Shown here in pieces: positions 51,706 to 60,035 of a stretch of 64,000 bases of DNA; position 1 is the first letter of the stretch; each line of letters opens with the position of its first letter. The notes under the pieces are model-generated. The model saw only the letters and a list, made by a program, of their open reading frames with translations, ran no database searches and was not told the origin of the DNA. This DNA is from an uncultured Bacilli bacterium (GTDB taxonomy: Bacteria > Bacillota_I > Bacilli_A > RF39 > UBA660): assembly GCA_934086935.1 (NCBI GenBank), contig CAKOIQ010000005.1, forward strand, positions 7,532-71,531. Direction: 5' to 3'. Position numbers and translations under genes: made by a program.

Positions 51706-52682
51706 TACATCATATCCTTTAATAATCCATAGATATAATCTTCAATATCAAATGATTTTAAATCATTAATCCCTTCTCCAAGACCAACAAATTTAACTGG
51801 TAAATTAACTTCTTCTTTAATAGCTAAAACTATTCCCCCTTTAGCAGTACCATCTAATTTAGTTAAAACTATTCCCGTAATATTTGTTATTTCTTTAAAA
51901 CTAATTGCCTGACTAATCCCATTTTGTCCAGTAGTTGCATCAATTATAAGTAAAGTTTCATGAGGAGCTCCTGGAATAAATTTACCAATAACTTTATTAA
52001 TTTTTTCAAGTTCATTCATTAAATTAACTTTATTTTGTAATCTACCAGCTGTATCAATTAAAACAATATTAGCTTTTTCTTTTAAAGCTTCCTCTAATCC
52101 ATCATATATAACACTTGCTGGATCCATATTTTCTTTTCCTACAAATAAAGAGTCAGTTCTTTCAGCCCATTCCTTTAATTGAGGAATTGCTCCTGCTCTA
52201 AAAGTATCACCAGCAATTAACATAACTTTCTTACCCTCATTATGATACTTATTAGCTAGCTTACCTATCGTTGTAGTTTTACCCACACCATTAACACCAA
52301 CCATTAAAATAACTGTTGGTCCATCTTCTTGAATATTAATCTTATCAGTTAAAGAATCACCATTAACATAAATCATAAAAAGTTCATCAATAATAACTTC
52401 TCTTAAATATTCAGTATCTTCAATCTTTTCATCTTTAACTCTTTTTCTTAATCTATCTAAAAATTCCGTAACTGTTCTAATTCCAATATCGGCTTTAATT
52501 AAAATAGCTTCTAATTCTTCAAAATATTCCTCATTAACTTTATGATATTTATGTCCTAAAATAGACAATTCAGAAACAAACTCTTTTCGAGTTTTTTCTA
52601 ATCCCTTATCAAAAGCTTCAATATCTTCTTGTTTTTTTTCTTCTTTTTTAAATACTTGTTTAAATTTACTAAATAAACCCAT
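51705..52682 (-). CDS. ftsY: Signal recognition particle receptor FtsY
   Basis: 325 residues. A short lysine-rich N-terminal tail replaces the long acidic A domain, followed by the N-domain helices and the SRP-type GTPase: MVGVNGVGKTTTIGKLA near 130, AGDTFRAGA near 158, VLIDTAGRLQ near 206, LTKLDGTAKGG near 272 and GLGEGINDL. FtsY docks ribosome-SRP complexes at the membrane. Confidence 0.95.
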   Translation of the reverse strand: MGLFSKFKQVFKKEEKKQEDIEAFDKGLEKTRKEFVSELSILGHKYHKVNEEYFEELEAILIKADIGIRTVTEFLDRLRKRVKDEKIEDTEYLREVIIDELFMIYVNGDSLTDKINIQEDGPTVILMVGVNGVGKTTTIGKLANKYHNEGKKVMLIAGDTFRAGAIPQLKEWAERTDSLFVGKENMDPASVIYDGLEEALKEKANIVLIDTAGRLQNKVNLMNELEKINKVIGKFIPGAPHETLLIIDATTGQNGISQAISFKEITNITGIVLTKLDGTAKGGIVLAIKEEVNLPVKFVGLGEGINDLKSFDIEDYIYGLLKDMM

Positions 52683-52690
52683 AAACCCTC

Positions 52691-53146
52691 CTACTTAGAA
52701 GAACAATCTGCATCCTCTGTTACAACACTAATTTTATAATTACTTTGATTTGAAGTAATTATAATTTTTCCTTTACAAAGATTATTTGGATCACTTAAAT
52801 ATTTTTTTTCTTTTAAATCACTAACATTTAAAGTAATCCCATCTCCATATAATACTTCTTGCATCATAATACAATCAGCATCTTTACAATATCCATTTTC
52901 ATCTTTTTCACAATTATCATTTTTTATTTTAACTATTGCTTTAGTATTATCATTTAATTCACAAAATAATATTTCTTCACCAACTAATTTACCAGCATCT
53001 TTTAATTGATTCATATTAATACTATTAATCTTATCTTTAGATTTTTTTAAAACTCCTTGAATAGTAGGAACTACAATAATAGCAAGTAACCCTAAAACAA
53101 CTAATACAACAAGTAATTCAACCATTGTAAAACCTTTTTTATTCAT
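52691..53146 (-). CDS. Type IV pseudopilin-like protein (ComGC-like)
   Basis: 151 residues from ATG 53146 (GGAG 9 nt upstream); TTG 53149 is an in-frame alternative. It starts MNKKGFTMVELLVVLVVLG, a prepilin leader cleaved before Phe after KKG, with Glu at position 5 of the mature chain, followed by a long helix. The globular part contains five or more cysteines (FCELND, CKDADCIM, CSSK), possibly forming disulfides. The product needs a prepilin peptidase, which is not in the window. It overlaps queH and is oddly placed between ftsQ/queH and ftsY. Confidence 0.78.
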   Translation of the reverse strand: MNKKGFTMVELLVVLVVLGLLAIIVVPTIQGVLKKSKDKINSINMNQLKDAGKLVGEEILFCELNDNTKAIVKIKNDNCEKDENGYCKDADCIMMQEVLYGDGITLNVSDLKEKKYLSDPNNLCKGKIIITSNQSNYKISVVTEDADCSSK

Positions 53147-53738
53147 CAATGTTTACTCCTTTACTATATAAACAACCACAATAATCTTGTCTATATAAAT
53201 CATATTTCCTTGATAATTCTATCGATCTTTTATATCCATCTTCTTTTTTAAAATCAGAAACTAAATATTTAATTTTATATTTATCTTCTAGTTTAAGTCC
53301 AATCTCATTAATAATCTTACTATTTTTATGAGGACTTACTGTTAAAGTGGTTCCAAAAAAATCAAATTTATTTTCTTTAGCTAAAGAAGCAGTTTTATCC
53401 AATCTTAGTTCAAAACATAAAGGACATCTAAGCCCATTTTCCGGCTCATTTTCATACCCTTTAACTTTATCATGATATTCATTATTAAGATAATCAATAT
53501 CCATAAATTTAATCTTTAATTCATTTAATAATCTAAGTTGTTCACTCTTTCTTTTTTCATATTCTTCTTTAGGCTCAATATTTGGATTATAATAAATAAC
53601 TGTAATATCAAAATAATCTCTTAATCTTTCAATAACACTACTAGAACATGGGCCACAACAACTATGTAATAAAAGTGTATTATGATCATCTAAATTACTA
53701 ATAATTTTCTTCATTTCTTCATTATAGTTAATGTTCAT
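53139..53738 (-). CDS. queH: Epoxyqueuosine reductase QueH (DUF208)
   Basis: 199 residues. Key motifs: LLHSCCGPCSSS near 25 (adjacent cysteines), LRCPLCFELRL near 113 and the final QDYCGCLYSKG. QueH contains a 4Fe-4S cluster plus a further metal site and converts epoxyqueuosine to queuosine in tRNA, replacing QueG in many Firmicutes. It overlaps ftsQ by 4 nt and the pseudopilin gene by 8 nt. Confidence 0.9.
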   Translation of the reverse strand: MNINYNEEMKKIISNLDDHNTLLLHSCCGPCSSSVIERLRDYFDITVIYYNPNIEPKEEYEKRKSEQLRLLNELKIKFMDIDYLNNEYHDKVKGYENEPENGLRCPLCFELRLDKTASLAKENKFDFFGTTLTVSPHKNSKIINEIGLKLEDKYKIKYLVSDFKKEDGYKRSIELSRKYDLYRQDYCGCLYSKGVNIDE

Positions 53739-54430
53739 TTTACCTCCATGTATCCACCACTATCCAAATGTAAAATACCCTTTTTATCATTTAAACTAGC
53801 ATAAATTTTATAATAATATTTCATATTACTTAATTTATTTAAATTAATATAAACAATATTACCATCATTCATTCTAAACATAAATCTAGTTTCATCTAAA
53901 ATACTACCAGTACTAGATTTATCAGGAGAATACTCAATTTCACTAATAGAACCTATTATACCATAATCAAGATTACCCATACCACTTAAAAATTTCTTTA
54001 AAACATCTTCTTTTGTATAATTAACTAAAGAAGGAATACCTACAATGTCAAAATTATTATCTATTTGACTTCCATCACTTAATAATATTTTATTATTATC
54101 ATCATAAACACAAATAACTTTTTTCTCTTTAATTTTAATTTTTAACTGAAATAATAAATTTCTTTTAATACTAACATCTTCTACTAAAGGTAAAGATTTA
54201 ATCTTCTTTTTTAATTTACTATTTCTTAAACTTGAATAAGCTGGATAATTTTTTAATCCTGCTACTTCTATAACATCTGCATCATTTATATAAGTAGTCC
54301 CACTAATTATAATATTTCTTACTGGCTCACTTAAAATATAATATACACCATAACCTACTAAATAGAAAAATAGTATAAAAACAAATAATTTTCTAACATT
54401 TAATTTTTTCTTACGTTTTTTCTGAGCCAT
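53735..54430 (-). CDS. ftsQ: Cell division protein FtsQ/DivIB
   Basis: 231 residues. Cytoplasmic basic tail (KKRKKKLNVRK), a membrane helix (about 14-30), a POTRA domain opening VRNIIISGTTYINDADVIEVAGL, then a beta domain ending with LHLDSGGYMEVK. DivIB/FtsQ joins FtsL and FtsB in the divisome. It is preceded by murG at 15 nt, a common dcw-cluster neighbourhood. Confidence 0.88.
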   Translation of the reverse strand: MAQKKRKKKLNVRKLFVFILFFYLVGYGVYYILSEPVRNIIISGTTYINDADVIEVAGLKNYPAYSSLRNSKLKKKIKSLPLVEDVSIKRNLLFQLKIKIKEKKVICVYDDNNKILLSDGSQIDNNFDIVGIPSLVNYTKEDVLKKFLSGMGNLDYGIIGSISEIEYSPDKSSTGSILDETRFMFRMNDGNIVYINLNKLSNMKYYYKIYASLNDKKGILHLDSGGYMEVK

Positions 54431-54445
54431 AATTATTCACCTAAT

Positions 54446-55525
54446 TTATTCTTTAATTAAATTTTTAAGAAGTTCATAAATAATTGTACTACTATTATCT
54501 ATACTCATAAACTTCAAATTATCTTGCATACTTTTATATAATTTATCGTTATTTAAAATATTATCTACTTTTGTTTTTAATAAATCACTTGTTAAATCTT
54601 TTTCTTCAATCATTTCCCCAGCCCCAGCATTTTTAATACTTAAAGCATTATAATATTGATGATTATTTGCTACATAAGGACTTGGAATAAATATACTTGG
54701 TATTCTAAGTGCTGTAATTTCTGAAGTTATACTAGCTCCTGCTCTAGTAATAACTAAATCAACATCTTTAAGCAAAGCACTTAAATTATCAACATAAGGT
54801 ACTACTTTTACATTATCACTAAATTTATTTTTAATAAAACTTTCATAATAATCTTTACCTGTAATATATAAAACTTCATAATCTTTAGAAGATATACTAC
54901 TTAAATAATCTTTCATCTTCTCATTAATAATTTTAGATCCTAATGAACCTTGAACTATTAATACACATTTCTTATCTCTACTTAAACCATAATTTGTTTT
55001 AGGCATCTTAGCAATACTAATCGCATTCTCACTACAAGGATTACCAGTTAATCTAACTTTCTTAACATCAAAATATTTCATGGAATCTTTAAAAGAAACC
55101 CCAATTAAGTCAACTTTTTTAGCTAACACTTTATTACTTTTACCAGGAATACTATTTTGTTCATGAATAAAAGTTTTAACTCCTAACTTTTTAGCTGCCA
55201 TAATAACTGGAAAAGTAACATAACCACCTACTCCAACTACTACATCAGGTTTAAATTCTTTAATAAGAGTTAAACATCTTTTATAAGCTTTATAAATTAA
55301 AACAAGATTTTTAAAATCTCTTTTAATCATCGTTTTACTAAAACCATATATTTCAATAGCCTCATAACGATATCCACACTTAGGTACAATATCTTTTTCC
55401 ATTCTATTATGAGTTCCAATATATAAAAACTCACTATTAGGTTCTTTTTCTTTAATTTTATTTAAAATTGCTAACGCTGGATAGATATGTCCTCCAGTTC
55501 CACCAGCAGTTATAATAACGCGCAT
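54446..55525 (-). CDS. murG: UDP-GlcNAc--undecaprenyl-PP-MurNAc-peptide GlcNAc transferase MurG
   Basis: 359 residues. It has the N-terminal ITAGGTGGHIYPALAI lipid-binding loop, GVGGYVTFP near 100, HEQNSIPGKSNKVLA near 125 and the GT-B donor site with TRAGASITSE near 262. MurG attaches GlcNAc to lipid I at the inner membrane face to give lipid II. It is the first gene of murG-ftsQ-queH-pseudopilin-ftsY-ylxM. Confidence 0.96.
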   Translation of the reverse strand: MRVIITAGGTGGHIYPALAILNKIKEKEPNSEFLYIGTHNRMEKDIVPKCGYRYEAIEIYGFSKTMIKRDFKNLVLIYKAYKRCLTLIKEFKPDVVVGVGGYVTFPVIMAAKKLGVKTFIHEQNSIPGKSNKVLAKKVDLIGVSFKDSMKYFDVKKVRLTGNPCSENAISIAKMPKTNYGLSRDKKCVLIVQGSLGSKIINEKMKDYLSSISSKDYEVLYITGKDYYESFIKNKFSDNVKVVPYVDNLSALLKDVDLVITRAGASITSEITALRIPSIFIPSPYVANNHQYYNALSIKNAGAGEMIEEKDLTSDLLKTKVDNILNNDKLYKSMQDNLKFMSIDNSSTIIYELLKNLIKE

Positions 55526-55590
55526 CTAAACCACCTCTATAATATATTATATAATAAAAAGAAAGATTTTTTAATATATTTGTCAATAAA

Positions 55591-55600
55591 AAGTAGACAA
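55591..55600. repeat. AAGTAGACAA motif copy between murG and DUF285 gene 4
   Basis: AAAAAGTAGACAACAAAA lies in the 138-bp gap upstream of murG; see the related motifs near 35278, 41128-41160 and 59751. Confidence 0.4.
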
Positions 55601-55637
55601 CAAAAATTATATACATTATATTAAGTAATTTTATATC

Positions 55638-55662
55638 AAAAAAGACGTTATTAAAACGTCTA
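55638..55662 (-). terminator. Terminator after DUF285 gene 4
   Basis: AGACGTTTTAATAACGTCT followed by six T on the minus strand; same hairpin and flank as after DUF285 gene 1. Confidence 0.9.
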
Positions 55663-55663
55663 A

Positions 55664-57118
55664 TTATGATTTTACTACAAATGTTAGACCAGATGGTTTT
55701 CCACTACTTGCATTAAATTTATCTGCATCTGTTTGGGTACGTGCATATCCGGTTGTTGCAGCACTATTTATTAATATACCATCCATATCTGTAACATTCG
55801 ATGTATCAAAGCTGCTTAGGTCTAAAATGGTTGCTCTATTGTAATAAAACATATATGACATATTGGTTACTTTTGAGGTATTAAAATTACTTAAATCTAA
55901 ACTCGTTGCGGCACTTTCATAAAACATAAATGACATATCTGTTACATTGCTTGTATCAAAACTGCTTAAATCTATACTTGTTGCTTTACTTGAATAAAAC
56001 ATCATTGACATATCGGTTACTTTTGAGGTATCAAATGAACTTAAATCTATACTTGTTGCTTTACTGGCCTCAAACATATTATACATATTTGTTACCTTTG
56101 AAGTATCAAAACTACTTAAATCTAATGTTGTTGCTCTACTGCCCCAAAACATAGATGACATATTAGTAACATTTGATGTATCGAAATTACTTAAATCTAA
56201 TGTTGTTGCTTCACTTGACATAAACATTCCCAACATACTTGTTACTTTTGAGGTGTCTAAATTATTTAGATTAAGCGTTTCTAGTTTTGAGAAATTAGAA
56301 AATAAACCGCTGGAGTTTGGATTTGCTACTACTCCTCCATTTTGACCAATATATACTTCATATAAACCGTCATTATCCTCATCTAATGTGTAGGCCATGA
56401 CACTTCCATTTTGTTTATCACTTACATCCCATGAATTAATTGCATTACTTGGTATAGTGTTTGTATTATTAAATGTCACACTTTCTACTTCTTTTCTAGA
56501 AATAGGTCCATTAAATGCTAGACTATATGCATATGTATTTTTATTACTCTCCATTAATGCATCATATGCAAGTGTACTTCCTGAATCTATTTTTACATAA
56601 GCACTGAACTTTGCTTCTTGTCCATTATTTTGATTTTCACCAGTCTCTTTATAAAATATTCTTAAATTATATGAATGGGTTGATGTTTTCGATTTAAAGC
56701 TACCTGCTCCCATAAGTACTTGTCCCATTCTGGGAATTGGCTGATTAGCTTTACTTATTAAAGTATCTGCTAAATTGGTTGCTGTTCCACTTATTGAATA
56801 TGTTAAATCTCCAAAATTAAAAGTATTTTTATTAACAACTAAATACAATCTATAATTCATTTCTAAATCAGTGGTATTGTTACCAGTTACAGTAAATGTT
56901 TTATTTACCCAGGCCTCTTCTCTTGGATAGATATTTTGCATTGTTATATTCCCTGAACCATTGGCATACTTTATTGTCATTCTTCCACCTTTGGCAAGAA
57001 TTGTTGATGATGATTCATTATTAGTTACTGTTGAGAAGAAAGCATATGATAATCCTCCGCATAATAAAATCAGAAATAATATGGTTACCAATAATACTAT
57101 TTTTTGTTTTTTATTCAT
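55664..57118 (-). CDS. BspA/DUF285 repeat surface protein 4 (7 repeats)
   Basis: 484 residues. The N-terminus (MNKKQKIVLLVTI), the helix ending GGLSYAFFSTV, the beta domain with NIYPREEAWVNK and the junction ending AYTLDEDNDGLYEVYIGQ are nearly the same as in gene 2. Only six full DUF285 units and one degenerate unit (DGILINSAAT) remain, so this is the shortest intact copy. The tail GYARTQTDADKFNASSGKP is shared with gene 3, and the terminator with gene 1, so the gene looks like a mosaic of the others. Confidence 0.85.
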   Translation of the reverse strand: MNKKQKIVLLVTILFLILLCGGLSYAFFSTVTNNESSSTILAKGGRMTIKYANGSGNITMQNIYPREEAWVNKTFTVTGNNTTDLEMNYRLYLVVNKNTFNFGDLTYSISGTATNLADTLISKANQPIPRMGQVLMGAGSFKSKTSTHSYNLRIFYKETGENQNNGQEAKFSAYVKIDSGSTLAYDALMESNKNTYAYSLAFNGPISRKEVESVTFNNTNTIPSNAINSWDVSDKQNGSVMAYTLDEDNDGLYEVYIGQNGGVVANPNSSGLFSNFSKLETLNLNNLDTSKVTSMLGMFMSSEATTLDLSNFDTSNVTNMSSMFWGSRATTLDLSSFDTSKVTNMYNMFEASKATSIDLSSFDTSKVTDMSMMFYSSKATSIDLSSFDTSNVTDMSFMFYESAATSLDLSNFNTSKVTNMSYMFYYNRATILDLSSFDTSNVTDMDGILINSAATTGYARTQTDADKFNASSGKPSGLTFVVKS

Positions 57119-57149
57119 GGTTAATAAATCACTCCTATCTTTCTATTTT

Positions 57150-57177
57150 ATTGTACTATAATACCCCCCCCGGTCAA
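57150..57177 (-). promoter_or_regulatory. Promoter of DUF285 gene 4 with an eight-G tract in the spacer
   Basis: TTGACC (57177-57172), then G x8 (57171-57164) and TATTATAG, then TACAAT (57155-57150) on the minus strand. The spacer is 16 nt, half of it a homopolymer. Related promoters have 17 nt spacers, so one-base slippage would change the spacing between 15, 16 and 17. Confidence 0.65.
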
Positions 57178-57217
57178 GGTTAACAAATTGATATTTTTGT
57201 TCTATGTCATTGTTAGG

Positions 57218-57988
57218 TTAATTTACATGTAAACTATTTAATTTAGCGTATAACTCCTTTAATTCTTGATTAGATATACTTAAAAACTTCTTATCTAAAA
57301 GTTCATCACTAATATTTAAATTACTTATTAATTCTTTACTTTCTCTTTTAGTTAAACCTTTAACTTTAATTAAACTCTCCATTAAAGCATTCTTAATCTT
57401 CTTATCATCTAATAAATACATATTTTTAAATAATAATTCTAAGGGCTTATAATCCTTTTTAGGAGTAAGTTTAATTACAGATGATAAAGTCTTAGGTTCT
57501 GGATAAAAACATTCTCTAGGTACATCAAAATACCATTTAACATCAAAAAAACAATTAGTAAGCAATGCTAAATTATTTACTTCTTTATTAATAACACTCT
57601 TAACATAAGTACTCCCCATAATCATATATAAACTATCAAAAGAAGTATGACATAACTTATACATAAAAGGTTCAATAATACTATAAGGAATAGCTGTAAT
57701 AATCTTATTTACTAAAGGATAATCACATCTAATTGCATCATCATAAATAACCTCTAAATTATCAATCTTATTAAGATATTCTTTTAATCTAACATCTTTT
57801 TCAATTGCATAAACTCTCTTAACTCTAGAAGCAATTAATTTAGTTAACGTTCCCTTACCTGGACCAATTTCTAAAACAACATCACTACTATTTAAATCAC
57901 ATATCTTAATAAATTTATTAATAACATCTTCATCCATTAAAAAATGCTGATCTAAATAATCACTATCATTTTTAAACACTAACATCAC
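57218..57988 (-). CDS. rsmA: 16S rRNA dimethyladenosine transferase-like protein (RsmA/KsgA)
   Basis: 256 residues. SAM-binding motif VLEIGPGKGTLT near 39, acidic EKD and DDAI motifs, and the catalytic-site segment ITAIPYSIIEPF near 92. The family motif there is N-x-PY; the Asn is replaced (TAIPY). The C-terminal helical domain is typical. RsmA dimethylates A1518/A1519 of 16S rRNA. It overlaps the DUF4097 gene by 17 nt. A highly divergent Erm-type enzyme is the alternative. Confidence 0.8.
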   Translation of the reverse strand: MMLVFKNDSDYLDQHFLMDEDVINKFIKICDLNSSDVVLEIGPGKGTLTKLIASRVKRVYAIEKDVRLKEYLNKIDNLEVIYDDAIRCDYPLVNKIITAIPYSIIEPFMYKLCHTSFDSLYMIMGSTYVKSVINKEVNNLALLTNCFFDVKWYFDVPRECFYPEPKTLSSVIKLTPKKDYKPLELLFKNMYLLDDKKIKNALMESLIKVKGLTKRESKELISNLNISDELLDKKFLSISNQELKELYAKLNSLHVN

Positions 57989-58730
57989 CTACAAAATTAA
58001 TATCAACATTACCACTATTCTTTTTTATTGCAATAATATTTTTACCATTACCATAACTTAACTTACTAACCTTTTTATCATCAATTAAAACATCTTTATA
58101 TTTTTTATTAAATTTAAATTTATAAGAATCTTTATTTAATAATTTTAAAGTAAGTTTACCATTAACACTTTCAAAACTATTATTAAAAAGTAAAGATCCA
58201 TTAAAATAAACATTGGCACTTTCATTAACTAATGTTAAATTAGAAACTTCACCACTTAAATTAACATTCCCACTTAATATATTAACATCCATACTATTTA
58301 ATATATTTAAATTAGATAAATTTACTTCTCCATTAACTATATTAATTTTAAGATTACTACTATTAAGTCCATCTCCATTAATATGTCCACTATTCATACT
58401 AACATCTATATTATCAAAAGAATAATCTTCTGGTACATACAAATAAACATTCTTATCTTCACTATTTATATTAGTTTCTTCTTCTATATATAATTTATTA
58501 TTTCTTTTATAAACATTTAAATGTTCATTATCAACATTAACATAAAACTTACTTGAATGTATAATTGCTAAATTACTATTACTAAGTTTAACATTAATAT
58601 TACTAGAACTAATTCCATTAAATACTTTAGAATATATTTCACTTTTTTCTGGTTTATATACTATATAAAATATAATTGCTCCAAATACTAAAGCGCTTAA
58701 TATAATTATAAATACATCTTGTTTTTTCAC
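57972..58730 (-). CDS. DUF4097-family membrane-anchored beta-helix protein
   Basis: 252 residues. One N-terminal membrane helix (about 7-25), then a repetitive beta-strand domain with short strands spaced by Asn/Ser/Gly (for example NLSNLNILNSMDVNILSGNVNLSG), the DUF4097 pattern. Such proteins sit at the surface or in membrane-stress operons. It shares one base with the next upstream gene stop and overlaps rsmA downstream. Confidence 0.65.
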   Translation of the reverse strand: MKKQDVFIIILSALVFGAIIFYIVYKPEKSEIYSKVFNGISSSNINVKLSNSNLAIIHSSKFYVNVDNEHLNVYKRNNKLYIEEETNINSEDKNVYLYVPEDYSFDNIDVSMNSGHINGDGLNSSNLKINIVNGEVNLSNLNILNSMDVNILSGNVNLSGEVSNLTLVNESANVYFNGSLLFNNSFESVNGKLTLKLLNKDSYKFKFNKKYKDVLIDDKKVSKLSYGNGKNIIAIKKNSGNVDINFVGDVSV

Positions 58731-59644
58731 TACATAACCTTCTTACTATTATTATTAAATGAAGCCATTAAAGTTATACTTTTAGTTGTATATCCACATG
58801 AAAGTAATCTTCTTATTCTTAAAGGATTTGTTAACTCTAAACCATTATTTTTATCTAGTAAAAAGTATAATTCTCTATTATTTCCTAGATCAAATCTAAA
58901 TAAAGAAATCATATCTACATTACCATCTACTTCTTTAATTAAATTAAATTCTTTAAATGGAACATTAATTAATTCTAAAAATAATTCTTTATAATACATT
59001 AAAGCTTCATGTGCTCCCATAAATCTTTTACTAAATCTTGTACTTATATAGGATATTTTATCTTCTAAACTAGCATTTGAATTATCTAAAATATTTTTTA
59101 CTGTTTTTATTTTGTCATCTAAATAACCTAATGTAAGTCCTAATTTTTTATCTATTAATTCACATTGACTTAATGGAATAATATCATACTTACTTTTTTC
59201 ATCTGTTGTATAGGCAAATTGTTTGGTTTGCATTCCACTTTGTATTCTAAATAAATCTAAAGTTAAATCTAATAATAAATTATATTCATATTCATCTTCT
59301 ACGAAATTTACTGCTAATGCTTTATGTGCTTCATCTCTTACTCCTCTTACATTAGCATTTCTATCAATTATTTGGCATTTAATATTACTATTTAATTTAT
59401 TTAAACAATTAGCTAATATTTCTGATATTTGCCTACATGTTTGATAATTACCTATATTACTATAATCAATTTCTTTTTTAGCTATGCTTGGTTCACTAGC
59501 AACATTATAATCATAAGAAAATAATCTACCAAGTTTTATATAAACTAGTCTTATACTTTCTAAAATTGTTATATCAGAAGGTAAATTAACTAAAATAAGT
59601 TCAATTGCTGAAGTTATATCATAATTATCACTATGTTTTAGCAC
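58730..59644 (-). CDS. Transglutaminase-like protein (tentative)
   Basis: About 304 residues. The longest frame starts TTG 59656, but GTG 59644 has GGTGAT four bases upstream and is used here. A Cys-His-Asp order typical of papain-like transglutaminase folds can be read: YQTCRQISEILANCL near 85, RDEAHKALAVNF near 115-125 and YNLLLDLTLDLFR near 135. The rest is helical. No membrane segment is seen. It is the first gene of the run with DUF4097 and rsmA; function unknown. Confidence 0.45.
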   Translation of the reverse strand: MLKHSDNYDITSAIELILVNLPSDITILESIRLVYIKLGRLFSYDYNVASEPSIAKKEIDYSNIGNYQTCRQISEILANCLNKLNSNIKCQIIDRNANVRGVRDEAHKALAVNFVEDEYEYNLLLDLTLDLFRIQSGMQTKQFAYTTDEKSKYDIIPLSQCELIDKKLGLTLGYLDDKIKTVKNILDNSNASLEDKISYISTRFSKRFMGAHEALMYYKELFLELINVPFKEFNLIKEVDGNVDMISLFRFDLGNNRELYFLLDKNNGLELTNPLRIRRLLSCGYTTKSITLMASFNNNSKKVM

Positions 59645-59739
59645 ATCAATCACCAAGTTAATTTTATCATATTTTTAATGTATCATACAAATAATTAAAA
59701 AAGGTAGAGTTTTTCATTATTTTCACATTTAATATTACA

Positions 59740-59769
59740 GTGGTGAGCTTAAAGTAGACAATTTATATT
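59740..59769. repeat. GTGGTGAGCTTAAAGTAGACAA motif copy
   Basis: Matches the copy at 35266 over 21 of 22 bases (GTGGTAAGC there), and both are followed by a TTTATATT box, directly here and after an extra near-copy there. Confidence 0.5.
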
Positions 59770-59890
59770 TTTGAAAATAATAATCTTTAATTTTGATGCC
59801 ATTATATATATTAGTACCCACAATATTTCAGAATTAAGTTCCAGTTATAAGAAAAGAGGGATGTTAAATGTAAAAATTACAATTAAATAT

Positions 59891-59921
59891 AAAAAAGATC
59901 GATAATAATGACATCGATCTT
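59891..59921 (-). terminator. Terminator downstream of clpB
   Basis: AAGATCGATGTCATTATTATCGATCTT followed by T residues on the minus strand, about 115 nt after the clpB stop. Confidence 0.75.
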
Positions 59922-60035
59922 TCAATAAAATTATTAAAAAAATAATCTAAAATCTGAAACCAAATCACACTTAATTTCTTCCCCACTTTTAGTAGGACGT
60001 TATATTGCTACTCAACGAGGTAGAAATTATCTACC

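Larger units (their letters stand above)
59657..60035. other. Intergenic region without a visible gene
   Basis: 379 bp, AT-rich. It holds one copy of the GTGGTGAGCTTAAAGTAGACAA motif (59740-59761, continuing TTTATATT), the terminator at 59891-59921, and a short inverted repeat AAGGTAGATAATTTCTACC near 60020 just after clpB. No frame longer than about 40 codons with a ribosome site was seen on either strand. Confidence 0.6.
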
